Positions 32,339-43,700 of a stretch of DNA of 64,000 nucleotides are shown here, piece after piece. Under the pieces are notes generated by a model that saw only the letters and a program-made list of their open reading frames with translations, did not search any database and was not told the DNA's origin. The position numbers and the translations under genes were made by a program. The DNA comes from Cellulomonas sp. 73-145 (GTDB lineage: Bacteria; Actinomycetota; Actinomycetes; Actinomycetales; Cellulomonadaceae). Position 1 is the stretch's first letter. Each line of letters opens with the position of its first letter. Location of the stretch: NCBI GenBank assembly GCA_001898185.1, contig MKTI01000009.1, forward strand, positions 496,001 through 560,000, read 5' to 3'.

Positions 32339-33193
32339 TCAGCCGCCGTTGCCGGTGTCGCGCCGACGCAGGTAGCGCTCGAACTCCTGCGCGATCGCCT
32401 CTCCGCTCGCCTCCGGCAGCTCGGCGGTGTCCTTCGCCTGCTCCAGCTGGCGCACGTAGTCGCCGATCTCGGAGTCCTCGCCCGCCAGCTCGTCGACCCC
32501 CGCCTGCCAGGCCGCGGCGTCGTCCGGGAGCTCGCCCAGCGGGATCGACTCCCCGAGCAGCTGCTCGATCCGGTGCAGGATCGCCAGGGAGGCCTTCGGC
32601 GACGGAGGGTGCGCGACGTAGTGCGGCACGGCCGCCCACAGCGAGAGGGACTGCATGCCACGCGCGGCCGCCTCGTGCTGGAGCACCCCCACGATCCCGG
32701 TGGGGCCCTCGTAGGTGCTGGCCTCCAGGCCGAGGGCGGCGCGGACGACGGCGTCCTCACTGGTGGCGTTCACCGGGATCGGGCGGGTGTGCGGCACGTC
32801 CGCGAGCAGCGCGCCGACGGTGACGACGGTCCGGACGCCCAAGCCGGCGGCGATGTCGAGCAGCTCGTTGCAGTAGCGCCGCCACCGCATCGACGGCTCG
32901 ATGCCGTGCACCAGCACCACCTGCCGTCCCGTGCGCGGGCCCCGCGCAACTGCGACGGAGGTGCTGGGCCAGCTGATCCGGCGGACGCCGTCCTCGTCCA
33001 GCGCGATCACCGGACGGTTCACCTGGAAGTCGTGGTACTCCTCGGGGTCCAGCTCGTCGATCTGCTCGGCGTCCCAGGCCTGGTGGAGGTGGGTCAGCGC
33101 CTCCGTCGCCGCTGAGCCGGCGTCGTTCCAGCCCTCGAACGCCGCCAGCATGACGGTGTCGTCGCCGGGCAGGTCCGCCGTCACATCGCTCAC
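32339..33193 (-). CDS. PAC2-family protein
   Basis: This 284-residue PAC2 (proteasome assembly chaperone 2-like) family protein is common next to actinobacterial proteasome loci. It begins with AAFEGWNDAGSAATEALTHL and continues with the family segments VVLVHGIEPSMRWRRYCNELL and GALLADVPHTRPIPV. Its role in bacteria is not established; the name comes from the eukaryotic chaperone. A TAGGCT box lies 6 nt before its GTG. It is divergent from the HAD gene and convergent with mshC. Confidence 0.88.
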   Translation of the reverse strand: MSDVTADLPGDDTVMLAAFEGWNDAGSAATEALTHLHQAWDAEQIDELDPEEYHDFQVNRPVIALDEDGVRRISWPSTSVAVARGPRTGRQVVLVHGIEPSMRWRRYCNELLDIAAGLGVRTVVTVGALLADVPHTRPIPVNATSEDAVVRAALGLEASTYEGPTGIVGVLQHEAAARGMQSLSLWAAVPHYVAHPPSPKASLAILHRIEQLLGESIPLGELPDDAAAWQAGVDELAGEDSEIGDYVRQLEQAKDTAELPEASGEAIAQEFERYLRRRDTGNGG

Positions 33194-33199
33194 CCCGAC

Positions 33200-33205
33200 A
33201 GCCTA
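33200..33205 (-). promoter_or_regulatory. Leaderless -10 box for the PAC2 gene
   Basis: On the minus strand TAGGCT is followed by 6 nt and the GTG start. Confidence 0.5.
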
Positions 33206-33283
33206 GGCGGGGGCGGCCCGGGCGCAGGGGTCGCGCGCGCTCCGGTGTGGGCGTCGACGGGGGGAGTCACGTCGACGGCTCCG

Positions 33284-33289
33284 TACGAT
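33284..33289 (+). promoter_or_regulatory. Leaderless -10 box for the HAD gene
   Basis: TACGAT ends 6 nt before the GTG start. Confidence 0.5.
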
Positions 33290-33295
33290 GGTCCG

Positions 33296-33967
33296 GTGCT
33301 CGAGCTGCCCGCCGCCGTCCTCTGGGACATGGACGGCACCCTCATCGACACCGAGCCGTACTGGATGGCCGCCGAGACCGAGCTGGTCGAGGCGTACTCC
33401 GGAGTCTGGACGCCCGCCGACGCGGTGGACATGATCGGGTCGTCGATGCCGGTGTGTGCCGCTGCCCTCCAGGCGCGGGGCGTCACCCTGACCGCGCTCG
33501 AGATCGCCGAGGCGCTGAACTCCCGCGTCGGGGCCGCGGTGGCCGCCGGCATCCCGTGGAAGCCGGGGGCGGTCGAGCTGCTCACGGAGCTGAACGGTGC
33601 CGGTGTGCCGCAGGCCCTGGTCACGTCGTCGCAGGCCGTGCTCGCCGCTCCGTTCGCCGAGGCGGTGGGGCTGTTCGACGTCGTGGTCGCCGGTGACCAC
33701 GTCGCGAACTCCAAGCCACATCCGGAGCCGTACCTGACGGCTGCGCGCCTGCTCGGCGTCGAGCCAGGCCTGTGCGTGGCCGTCGAGGACTCACCGTCCG
33801 GCGTGGCGGCGGCCCTCGCCGCCGGTGCCCGGGTGGTGGCCCTGGCCTCGCCGTCGACGGTGCCTCCGGCACCGGAGCTCAGCCGGGTCTCCCGGCTGAC
33901 GGATCTCGACCTGGCCGCGCTGGCCCGGGTCGGTGCCGGGCACGTGCTCGACCTGCGCGCCGCCTGA
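33296..33967 (+). CDS. HAD-superfamily phosphatase
   Basis: This 223-residue haloacid-dehalogenase-type hydrolase of the beta-phosphoglucomutase/phosphatase subgroup has motif I WDMDGTLIDTEP with the nucleophile and acid Asp, motif II LVTSSQ, the motif III Lys in SKPHPEPYLTAARLLG, and motif IV VAVEDSPSGVAAALAAG. A helical cap lies at about residues 18-85. The substrate, probably a small phosphorylated metabolite, is unknown. The GTG start was chosen by the -10 spacing. The stop lies inside a hairpin shared with the convergent nuclease gene. Confidence 0.92.
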   Translation: MLELPAAVLWDMDGTLIDTEPYWMAAETELVEAYSGVWTPADAVDMIGSSMPVCAAALQARGVTLTALEIAEALNSRVGAAVAAGIPWKPGAVELLTELNGAGVPQALVTSSQAVLAAPFAEAVGLFDVVVAGDHVANSKPHPEPYLTAARLLGVEPGLCVAVEDSPSGVAAALAAGARVVALASPSTVPPAPELSRVSRLTDLDLAALARVGAGHVLDLRAA

Positions 33968-33977
33968 CCGTCAGGCG
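33961..33977. terminator. Hairpin spanning two convergent stop codons
   Basis: CGCCTGA-CCG-TCAGGCG is a perfect 7-bp stem. Its two arms contain the TGA stop codons of the HAD gene (plus) and of the nuclease gene (minus), so one dyad ends both genes and may terminate both transcripts. Confidence 0.6.
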
Positions 33978-34957
33978 ACGGCTGCCCGTTCGGGCCGTAC
34001 GCCGGTCGCCCGCTCGACCGCATCGTCCGACACCTCGGGCGTCGTGCCGCCGAAGGCCGGGCACAGCTGGCGGAACGAGCACCAGTCGCACAGCTTGGAG
34101 GTCCGCGGGCGCCAGTCGCCGCTGCGCGCCGTCTCCTGCACGCCCGCCCAGATGGACCGCACCCGCGACTCGAGGGTCAGCATCTCGGACTCGGTCGGTT
34201 CGTGGCGCAGCACGGTCCCGTCACCGAGGTACTCCAGCTGCAGCAGGCGGGGCAGCGTGCCGCGCGTGCGCCAGACGACGTAGGCGTAGAACCGCATCTG
34301 GAACAGGGCGTCGCCCTCGTATCCGGCGCGCGGTGAGCGGCCGGTCTTGTAGTCCACGACCCGCACCCACCCGTTGGGTGCGACGTCGACCCGGTCGATC
34401 ACCCCACGGAGCTGCGGACCGTCGTCGAGCTCCGCGCTCACCTTGAGCTCACGGGCCCGCGGTTCGAGGCGGGTCGGGTCCTCGAGCGTGAAGTACGTCG
34501 CGAGCAGGCCCTCTGCGGACACGAGCCAGGCGTCGCGCGCCACGTCGTCCGCGAACAGCCCGGCGTACGCCTCGGACCGTTCGCACAGCGCCGCCCATCG
34601 CGGCTGCAGCAGCGCCCGGGCGGCGTCCATGGTCCGTTCGGACGCCGGCAGGTCGAAGAGGTGCTCGAGGACCGAGTGCACCAGCGTCCCGCGAGCGGCC
34701 GCCTCGGTGGTGGGCTCGGGAAGGCGGTCGACGACGCGGAGGCGGAACAGCAGCGGGCACTGCAGGAAGTCGTGCGCGCGAGAGGGTGACAGCCCGGGCG
34801 GCACGCGAGACGCCGACCGGTTCGAGGTGTCGGCCGCGTCCTCGATGGTCTCCTCGACCGCGACCTCCACGGCGGCGGACGCGACGTCCAGGGGGTCGAC
34901 CGCGTCGTCGAGCTCCGTGATCTGCTCGGGAGCCGTCTCGTCCTGGTCGATGCTCAC
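33971..34957 (-). CDS. RecB-family PD-(D/E)XK exonuclease with iron-sulfur cysteines
   Basis: This 328-residue stand-alone nuclease of the RecB/Cas4-like family has a disordered acidic start (about 1-50). SPSRAHDFLQCPLLFRLRVVDRLPEP and GTLVHSVLEHLF (conserved His) follow. The catalytic core is DRVDV...VVDYKTGRSP, the D and D-x-K of the fold. Cys in LQC plus CDWCSFRQLC would bind a 4Fe-4S cluster. It presumably processes DNA ends; the partner is unknown. Its GTG has TACCCT 6 nt upstream. Confidence 0.9.
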   Translation of the reverse strand: MSIDQDETAPEQITELDDAVDPLDVASAAVEVAVEETIEDAADTSNRSASRVPPGLSPSRAHDFLQCPLLFRLRVVDRLPEPTTEAAARGTLVHSVLEHLFDLPASERTMDAARALLQPRWAALCERSEAYAGLFADDVARDAWLVSAEGLLATYFTLEDPTRLEPRARELKVSAELDDGPQLRGVIDRVDVAPNGWVRVVDYKTGRSPRAGYEGDALFQMRFYAYVVWRTRGTLPRLLQLEYLGDGTVLRHEPTESEMLTLESRVRSIWAGVQETARSGDWRPRTSKLCDWCSFRQLCPAFGGTTPEVSDDAVERATGVRPERAAVA

Positions 34958-34963
34958 CCGCCG

Positions 34964-34969
34964 AGGGTA
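34964..34969 (-). promoter_or_regulatory. Leaderless -10 box for the nuclease gene
   Basis: On the minus strand TACCCT is followed by 6 nt and GTG. Confidence 0.45.
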
Positions 34970-35034
34970 GGCGGCACCACCGACATCCCGACCTCGGCAC
35001 GCGGCTGCCGCACGGTGCGCGCTGCGGGGCCACC

Positions 35035-35040
35035 TACGCT
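35035..35040 (+). promoter_or_regulatory. Leaderless -10 box for the M50 protease gene
   Basis: TACGCT ends 6 nt before the GTG start. Confidence 0.5.
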
Positions 35041-35046
35041 GAGCCG

Positions 35047-36180
35047 GTGAGCAGCCCGTCGGACCCGCGCCCGCCCCGCCAGCCCGGCTGGGTGATCGGC
35101 CACGTGGCCGGCGCGCCCGTGGTGCTGGCGCCCTCGTCGTTGCTCGCCGTGGTGGTGCTGACGGCGGCCTACGCGCCCGCGGTGCGGAGCGCCACCCGGC
35201 TCGGCGCCGGTGCCTACCTCGTCGCCGCGGTCTTCGTCGTGCTGCTCTTCGCGTCCGTGCTGGCGCACGAGCTGGCCCACGGCATCGTGGCCAAGCGGCG
35301 CGGGCAGCAGCCGACGGCGTTCGTGCTGACCCTGTGGGGCGGGCACACCTCGTTCGTCGGCGGCAGCGCGTCACCGGCGACGTCGGCGCTGGTCGCCGTC
35401 GTCGGCCCGCTGGCGAACCTGCTTCTCGCCGGGGCGTTCGCCGGCCTGAGAGTGGTCGCGCCGAGCGGGTCGCTGGCGGAGTACCTCGCATGGGCGGGCG
35501 CACTGAGCAACGGCTTCGTCGGCGTGTTCAACCTGCTGCCCGGTCTGCCGCTGGACGGTGGCCGCCTGCTCGAGGCGGCCGTCTGGGCCGGGACCCGTGA
35601 CCGTTCGCGTGGCACGGAGGTCGCCGGCTGGGTCGGGCGAGCCGTCGCCGCCGGCCTGGTGCTGCTCGTCGTGGTGCTGCCGCTCTCGCAGGGCCTGCCG
35701 CCGTCGGTGTTCAACCTGATCTGGGCGCTCCTGATCGCGGCCTTCCTCTGGAACGGCGCGACGGCATCGATCCGGTCCGCGCGGCAGCAGCGGGTGGTGC
35801 ACGGCCTGACCCTGGCGTCGGTCGCCAGGCCGGCGCTGGCGGTCGCGCCCGAGGAGACGGTCGCCGTGGCCGGTCAGCACGCCGTCGCGGCCGGAGCGAG
35901 CGAGGTGGTGCTCGTTGCGCCAGACGGTCGGCCTGCCGCCTACGTCGACGTCGACGCGGCGGGTCGCGTCCCGGCTCACGCTGCGGCGACGACCCCGGTG
36001 AGCGCCGTGGCCGTCCCGCTGCCCGTGGGGGCGTGGGTCGACGGACGGCTGGCGGGCGAGGCGCTGCTGGAGGCGCTGTCCCAGGCGTCCCGGCTCTCCC
36101 CGGTCGTCGCCGTCCTGGTGGACGGCCGCGTCGCGGGGCTCGTCCGGACGGCCGACGTCGTGGCGATGCTGCGGGTCTAG
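35047..36180 (+). CDS. M50 site-2-type intramembrane protease with CBS-like tail
   Basis: This 377-residue polytopic membrane protease has the zinc site HELAH (residues 74-78) in a membrane helix and the partner Asp in NLLPGLPLDGGRLLEA, both diagnostic for M50 peptidases. About six membrane segments are present. The last 120 residues form a soluble CBS-like regulatory domain (VARPALAVAPEETV ... PVVAVLVDGRVAGLVRTADVV). It probably cleaves a membrane-bound regulator; the target is not visible. It lies just upstream of the tRNA methyltransferase and proteasome genes. Confidence 0.9.
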   Translation: MSSPSDPRPPRQPGWVIGHVAGAPVVLAPSSLLAVVVLTAAYAPAVRSATRLGAGAYLVAAVFVVLLFASVLAHELAHGIVAKRRGQQPTAFVLTLWGGHTSFVGGSASPATSALVAVVGPLANLLLAGAFAGLRVVAPSGSLAEYLAWAGALSNGFVGVFNLLPGLPLDGGRLLEAAVWAGTRDRSRGTEVAGWVGRAVAAGLVLLVVVLPLSQGLPPSVFNLIWALLIAAFLWNGATASIRSARQQRVVHGLTLASVARPALAVAPEETVAVAGQHAVAAGASEVVLVAPDGRPAAYVDVDAAGRVPAHAAATTPVSAVAVPLPVGAWVDGRLAGEALLEALSQASRLSPVVAVLVDGRVAGLVRTADVVAMLRV

Positions 36181-37266
<1,086 letters not shown>

Positions 37267-37421
37267 CGGTCACCTACGGTCCGGGTGCTGAGACGGACCG
37301 GCCTGTGCGACGCGTCACAGGTGCGGTGTCCGGCCGTGTGGTTACTGTTGCCGGACCAGCAGGCACAGCGCCGTGCAGGATGGCTCCGAGCCAGACCAGC
37401 GACGTGCGAACGGAGGCCGAC

Positions 37422-39056
37422 ATGAGCGACCCGGTTGCTCCTGGACGCGACCTGCCCCGCGAGGTGGCGGTCCTCGCCGCGAAGAACGAGCGGCTGACCG
37501 AGGCTCTCGTCGCGGCACGGGAGCAGATCGTCGAGCTCAAGCGGCAGGTGGACGAGCTGGCGAAGCCCCCCGGCACCTACGCCGTGTTCCTCGGCGCCCG
37601 CGACGACGGGACGGTGGACATCATCTCCGCCGGCCGCAAGATGCACGTCGGGGCCAGCCCGTCGCTGGACCTCGGTCAGCTGCAGCCCGGCCAGGAAGTC
37701 ATGCTCAACGAGGCCCTCACCGTCGTCGAGGCGGGTGGGTACGAGAAGGTCGGCGAGCTCGTCACCATCAAGGAGATGCTCGGCGAGGGGCGTGCGCTCG
37801 TCGTCGGGCGCGGCGACGAGGAGCGGGTCGTCCGCTTCGCCGGCCAGGTGGCGTCGAGCGGGGTGCGGGTGGGCGACGCGCTGACGATCGACTCGCGCAG
37901 CGGGTTCGTCTTCGAGGTGATCCCGCGGGCCGAGGTCGAGGAGCTGGTCCTCGAGGAGGTCCCGGACATCGACTACTCGGACATCGGTGGCCTCGGCGTG
38001 CAGATCGAGGCGATCCGCGACGCGGTCGAGCTCCCCTTCCTGCACCCGGAGCTGTTCCGCGAGCACGGGCTCAAGCCGCCCAAGGGTGTCCTGCTCTACG
38101 GCCCTCCCGGCTGCGGGAAGACGCTGATCGCGAAGGCGGTGGCCCACTCGTTGGCGGCCACGGCGGCGTCGGCGCGCGGTGAAGACCCCAACGCCGCCCG
38201 GTCCTACTTCCTCAACGTCAAGGGCCCCGAGCTGCTGAACAAGTACGTGGGGGAGACGGAGCGGCACATCCGGCTGATCTTCGCCCGCGCCCGGGAGAAG
38301 GCGTCGCAGGGGCATCCGGTCGTCGTGTTCTTCGACGAGATGGAGTCGCTGTTCCGCACCCGCGGCACCGGGGTGTCCTCCGACGTCGAGACGACGATCG
38401 TGCCCCAGCTCCTCGCCGAGATCGACGGCGTGGAGCGGCTCGAGAACGTCATCGTCATCGGGGCGTCCAACCGCGAGGACATGATCGACCCCGCGATCCT
38501 GCGCCCGGGTCGACTGGACGTGAAGATCAAGATCGAGCGTCCCGACGCCGAGGGTGCCCGCGAGATCTTCGCCAAGTACCTGACCCCCGACCTGCCCATC
38601 CACGCGGACGACATCGCCGAGCACGGCGGGTCCGAGGTCGCCGCCGTGGAGGCGATGATCGCGCGGGTCGTCGAGCGGATGTACTCCGAGAGCGACGAGA
38701 ACCGGTTCCTGGAGGTCACCTACGCGAGCGGCGACAAGGAGGTCCTGTACTTCAAGGACTTCAACTCCGGCGCGATGATCCAGAACATCGTCGACCGGGC
38801 GAAGAAGTCGGCGATCAAGGACTTCCTCTCCACGGGTCACCGCGGCATCCGGGTCGACCACCTGCTGGCGTCCTGCGTCGAGGAGTTCCGCGAGAACGAG
38901 GACCTGCCCAACACGACGAACCCCGACGACTGGGCGCGCATCTCCGGCAAGAAGGGGGAGCGCATCGTCTTCATCCGGACGATCGTGCAGGGCAAGAAGG
39001 GTGTCGACACCTCACGCACCATCGAGACGGTCACCAGCACGGGTCAGTACCTCTGA
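37422..39056 (+). CDS. arc: Proteasomal ATPase ARC/Mpa
   Basis: This AAA+ ring ATPase unfolds pupylated proteins and feeds them to the 20S proteasome. The 544 residues contain an N-terminal coiled coil (about 12-52, [20 protein letters not shown] region) that captures Pup. Tandem OB domains (about 55-180) and the AAA module follow, with Walker A GPPGCGKT (227-234) and Walker B FFDEMES (Asp305, Glu306). The C-terminus is GQYL, the tail that docks in proteasome alpha pockets. The ATG with GGAGG 5 nt upstream was preferred to an in-frame ATG 14 codons earlier. Confidence 0.97.
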   Translation: MSDPVAPGRDLPREVAVLAAKNERLTEALVAAREQIVELKRQVDELAKPPGTYAVFLGARDDGTVDIISAGRKMHVGASPSLDLGQLQPGQEVMLNEALTVVEAGGYEKVGELVTIKEMLGEGRALVVGRGDEERVVRFAGQVASSGVRVGDALTIDSRSGFVFEVIPRAEVEELVLEEVPDIDYSDIGGLGVQIEAIRDAVELPFLHPELFREHGLKPPKGVLLYGPPGCGKTLIAKAVAHSLAATAASARGEDPNAARSYFLNVKGPELLNKYVGETERHIRLIFARAREKASQGHPVVVFFDEMESLFRTRGTGVSSDVETTIVPQLLAEIDGVERLENVIVIGASNREDMIDPAILRPGRLDVKIKIERPDAEGAREIFAKYLTPDLPIHADDIAEHGGSEVAAVEAMIARVVERMYSESDENRFLEVTYASGDKEVLYFKDFNSGAMIQNIVDRAKKSAIKDFLSTGHRGIRVDHLLASCVEEFRENEDLPNTTNPDDWARISGKKGERIVFIRTIVQGKKGVDTSRTIETVTSTGQYL

Positions 39057-39124
39057 GCCGAGCGGCACGGCACCGGGTGCTGTCCGGCGCACCGGTGGCA
39101 TCCGGTCGCCCACGCTCGGCGCCC

Positions 39125-39130
39125 TAGGGT
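39125..39130 (+). promoter_or_regulatory. dop: Leaderless -10 box for dop
   Basis: TAGGGT is followed by 6 nt and then the GTG start of dop. Confidence 0.5.
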
Positions 39131-39136
39131 GAGGAC

Positions 39137-40738
39137 GTGACCGTCCGGCGCATCATGGGGATCGAGACCGAGTACGGCGTCCTGCAGCCCGGGCACCCGC
39201 TCGCCAACCCGATGCTGCTGTCGAGCCACGTCGTCGCAGTGCACGCCGCCGCCCGCGAGGGCGCCAGGGCGAAGGCGCGCTGGGACTACGACGACGAGGA
39301 CCCGCTGCACGACGCTCGCGGCTTCCGGCTGCAGCGCGCCTCGGCGCACCCGTCGCTGCTGACGGACGACCCGGCCGCTCCGGCGCCGTCGGGCGACGGC
39401 CCCCACCCGATGCCGCGCTCGACCGTCGAGGAGTACGAGGACCCCGGCGCCGCGAACGTGATCCTGACCAACGGGGCACGCCTCTACGTCGACCACGCGC
39501 ACCCCGAGTACTCCAGCCCCGAGGTGACCAACCCGCTCGACGCCGTGCGCTGGGACCGTGCCGGGGAGCTGGTGATGCTCGCCTCCGTCCGCGCGCTCGC
39601 CTCCACGCCCGCTTTACCGGACGTCGTCCTGTACAAGAACAACGTCGACGGCAAGGGCGCGACGTACGGGACGCACGAGAACTACCTGGTCGAACGGTCC
39701 GTCCCGTTCGCCGATCTCGTCCACCGCCTGACGCCGTTCCTCGTGACGCGGCAGGTGTTCACCGGAGCGGGGCGGGTGGGGATCGGGCAGCGCGGCGAGC
39801 TTCCCGGCTTCCAGCTCTCGCAGCGGGCCGACTACATCGAGGCCGAGGTGGGGCTCGAGACCACGCTGCGGCGTCCGATCGTCAACACGCGGGACGAGCC
39901 GCACGCCGACCCGGCGCGCTGGCGTCGCCTGCACGTGATCATCGGCGACGCCACGATGCTGGAGCCGGCCACCTACCTCCGCCTGGGCACGACCTCCCTG
40001 GTCCTGTGGCTGATCGAGCAGGCGTTGGTGGACGGCGGCCCGGCTGCGCTCGCGGCCGTCGACCAGCTCGCGCTCGCCGACCCGGTCGGCGCCGTGCACC
40101 TGGTCAGTCACGACCTCACCCTCACCGAGTGGTTGGAGCTGGCGGACGGTCGGCGGTTGACCGCCCTGGAGGTCCAGCGGGTCTACCTGGAGTCGGTGCT
40201 CGCTGCGCTGGAACCGACGGGCCGGATCGACCCGCAGACCCGTGACGTGCTGGACCGGTGGACGTCGCTGCTCGACCGGCTCGGCACGGACCCGGCGTCG
40301 TGCGCCCGCGAGGTGGAGTGGCTGGCGAAGCTGCGGCTGCTGGAGGGGATGCGTCGGCGCGACCAGCTCGCATGGGACCACCCTCGTCTGGCCGCCGTGG
40401 ACCTGCAGTGGTCGGACGTGCGGCCGGAGCGGGGCCTCTACCACCGGCTCGCCGCCGCCGGCGCGGTCGAGCTCCTCGTGCCCGACGACGACGTCGCGCA
40501 GGCAGTGCGGCACGCACCCGAGGACACGCGCGCGTACTTCCGCGGTGAGGCGGTGGCGCGGTACCCGGGGCAGGTGTCGGCGGCGTCATGGGACTCCGTC
40601 GTCTTCGACGTCCCGGGATCGCACTCGCTGCAGCGGGTGCCGATGCGGGACCCGGCACGAGGGACGCGGGCCCACGTCGGCGACCTGCTGGACCGCAGTC
40701 CGGACGCCGCGACCCTGCTCGCCTCCTTGGGAGCCTGA
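39137..40738 (+). CDS. dop: Pup deamidase/depupylase Dop
   Basis: Dop converts the C-terminal Gln of Pup to Glu and also removes Pup from substrates. The 533 residues have the carboxylate-amine ligase/glutamine-synthetase-like fold: RRIMGIETEYGV with metal-binding Glu at the start, and the catalytic Asp119 in LYVDHAHPEYSSPE. The Dop-loop region (about residues 40-110), absent from PafA, is present with [26 protein letters not shown] ATP-site residues follow ([20 protein letters not shown]). A perfect 12-bp dyad (40759-40770) lies near the convergent end. Confidence 0.97.
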   Translation: MTVRRIMGIETEYGVLQPGHPLANPMLLSSHVVAVHAAAREGARAKARWDYDDEDPLHDARGFRLQRASAHPSLLTDDPAAPAPSGDGPHPMPRSTVEEYEDPGAANVILTNGARLYVDHAHPEYSSPEVTNPLDAVRWDRAGELVMLASVRALASTPALPDVVLYKNNVDGKGATYGTHENYLVERSVPFADLVHRLTPFLVTRQVFTGAGRVGIGQRGELPGFQLSQRADYIEAEVGLETTLRRPIVNTRDEPHADPARWRRLHVIIGDATMLEPATYLRLGTTSLVLWLIEQALVDGGPAALAAVDQLALADPVGAVHLVSHDLTLTEWLELADGRRLTALEVQRVYLESVLAALEPTGRIDPQTRDVLDRWTSLLDRLGTDPASCAREVEWLAKLRLLEGMRRRDQLAWDHPRLAAVDLQWSDVRPERGLYHRLAAAGAVELLVPDDDVAQAVRHAPEDTRAYFRGEAVARYPGQVSAASWDSVVFDVPGSHSLQRVPMRDPARGTRAHVGDLLDRSPDAATLLASLGA

Positions 40739-40768
40739 CCTCGGCCTTGGCGGCCGCCGACCAGCTGG

Positions 40769-43700
40769 TCAGCGCATCGTCGCCACGAACCGCACCGCCT
40801 CACGGGCCTGTGCCAGCCGGCGCTCGTAGCGCAGGCCCAGTGCGAGCAGCAGCGTGCCGCAGAGAGCCAGGAGCACCCAGCCCTGCGTCTGCACCAGCAC
40901 CCGGCCCGCCCACGGGCCGACCTGCAGCGCCGTCACCAGGACCAGCGTGGCCGCGCCGACCACGAAGGGCGCCTGCCAGCGCAGGGTGGCACCCAGCACG
41001 GTCGCGGCGACCGCGAGGACGACCACGACGACCGGCCGCCAGGGCGCGCCGTCCGCCGCGCTGACGAGCGCCGGGAGGACGACGGCCAGGAGGAGACCAG
41101 GACCGAGGGTCGGCCACGTACCGGCGGCAGGCTCCTGCGTCGTTCGGAGGAGCCCGAGCGCCGTGAGGAGCAGGCCGAGCGCGATCATCGGCACGTCCCA
41201 CGACCACGGACCGACCGCCGCTGCCACGAACGCTGCTGCGCCTGCGACCGCTGTCCCGGCGCCGACCCCCCAGCGTGCGTCCTGCGCCACGGCAGCGCGC
41301 GACGCTCCAGAGCGCCGCAGCTGGGCGACGACGGCCAGCGCACCTCCGACGGTCAGGACCGCCACGAGCCGCACGGTCCCTGCCGCCGTCCTGTCGGACA
41401 CCAGCAAGGTGGGCAGCGCTGCGAGGCCGAGCGCCGGTGTGACGAGGGTCAGCCGGGACGGGATCCCGTCCCGCCGAGGCCAGCCCAGCAGGCTCGCGGC
41501 CAGCACCAGCGCAGCCGCTGGGAGGGCCCAGCGCTCGGGCGGACCGCTCGTGGGCCCGGCGGAGTCCAGCCGGGGCGCGACGACGTACCACCACGGCCCG
41601 GCCGTTGCGAGTGCGGCGGCGAGCGCGGCGACGTACCGCACCGTCGTGGCGCGCCGCTGCTGGGCCCGGACCAGCCATCCGGCGGTCAGGAGCACGGCCG
41701 CGACTCCTGCCCAGGCAGCCGGCCGCCATGCCTCCGACCTCGACAGCAGGCTCGGGACCAGCAGCAGAGCACCCGATAGCGTCCGGGCTAGGTCGGCCGG
41801 CCTGGACCAGCTGGGTGGCCGTAGGAAGAGCGTCGTCACCAGAAGGAGGCCGAGCGCCGCCGGCACGACACCGCCGGGCGCTGCCGTGAGGATGCGGACG
41901 GCGACGAGAGCGCCCGCGGAGGTGATGAGGATTCCGACCCCCATCAGGTGACGGCCCCACGGGTCGTTCGCCCGGACCGGTACCGCGGAACCTGCGACCG
42001 CAAGACCCGCACCGACCACCACGAGGACGCACAGCCGGAGGCGGCCGGCCGGATCCGGCTCGGCCGCGAGCACGCTCGGCAGCACCGCGGCAGTCGTGAC
42101 CAGCCAGGGCTCCGCCGCCCGCACCGGGCCTTGCACGGGACGGGGAGCGTCCGTGCCGGCCGCGCGGCAGGCAGTGAGCAGCAGGACGGCGGCGAGGGTC
42201 CCGAGCAGCTCGGGCAGCGCGCCGCTGCCCCTCGTACCGGCAGCGTCGACGGCCGCGCGTGCCGGGCCCAGGACGCTCAGGCAGAGGCCGAGACCGGCGA
42301 GCACCGTCGTCACCCCGGCCGGGCGTCGAGCTGACCGGTGTGCGGCGAGGAGGACCAGGACGACGGCGGCTGCGGTGGTGAGCACGCGACGGTCGGCGTG
42401 CAGCTGTGTGGTCAACGGAACGGCGCCGCCCAGGACCGCCGTCGGGAGCAGGCTCAGGGTCAGGCCGGCAGCCAGGAGCGTGACGCCGTCCGAGCGGCCC
42501 CGCCGTGCACGCAGGGCGCCCACCACGGCGACGACCACGGCGGTGGGCGCGGTGAACAGCTCCGGGGTGCCCTGCCCACCCGCGGCGAGCAGGGTCCACG
42601 ACGCTGCGGTCGCCAGCGCCAGCGCTCCCCAGCGGAGCTCGGGACGCCGGTCGCGAACACCCGTGACGAGCGCCGCGACCGCGGCGACGAGCAGCACCGT
42701 GGCGGCGACCTGCGCAGACTGCAGGACTGCCGCGAGAAGCGCCGCCGCGAGCGTCGTCCAGCCCCCTGCCGCTGCGGCGCGACCGGCGCGGGCGCCGCGG
42801 CGCTCCCGGGCGACGACCGAGAGCATGACCGCGGCCGCACCGCCGCTCGCGGCGACGAGGACGACCCCGGTCGCGGCCTGCGTCGGATGCAGCACGACCG
42901 CCGTGGACAGAGCTGCGAGAGCCAGGACCAGAGGGGCTGCACCGGCGCCGAGAACGGCACCCCACTCTCCGACGCGGTCGGCGCCCGAGACGAGTGCGAG
43001 CGCGACGAGGCCGCACGCCGCCACGACGACGAGCAGGATCGAGCGGTCCCACCACCCCGGCACGACGGCGAGCAACAACCAGCCGATCCCGGCCGAGCAT
43101 GCCGCCGCCGTGAGGGCGACCTGGCGTTCGTCGCGTGGTCGGTCGGGTGCAACCACGACGAACGACAGGAGCGCGGCACCGCCCGTCGCGGCGATCGCGA
43201 CGGCATCCCGGATGCCCGCTCCCGCGGAGTGCGCCGCCACTCCGATCGCCGCGACGGTCCAGGGTGCCGCGGCAGCGGTCGACCTCGCGGCCCATGATCG
43301 GAGGACCCCCCACGTGCGTGCCCACACCGCGACGGCGGCGCACGCGGCGAGCCCCAGGGCGGTCGCCCAGCCCCCGCCGTGCGCAGCCACGAGCCCGACC
43401 AACGGGCTGCAGACGACCGCGATGCGGGCGGCCACGGCACGAGCCCCGACGCCGAGGGCGTCGCCCGACCGGCGGTCGACGACTGCGGCCGCGACGGTGA
43501 GCAGCAGGAGGAGGAGCACCGCGAAGGGCCCACCGGGAACGAGCGCACCGGCGCCGACCGAGATCAGCAGGGCCGCGGCGGGCAGCAGCGTCACAGCTGG
43601 TCGACCGAGGATCGCGCCGGCACCCGCCGCCCGGCCGGGGCCGGTGCCGACCGCCTGATCGATCCGACTGTCCCGGGACATGGCCCCGACCAGGCCGGAG

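Noticed and set aside
37380..37421. Upstream in-frame ATG for the proteasomal ATPase
   Set aside because: It would add 14 residues without a ribosome site. The chosen ATG has GGAGG at proper spacing and gives the usual N-terminus.
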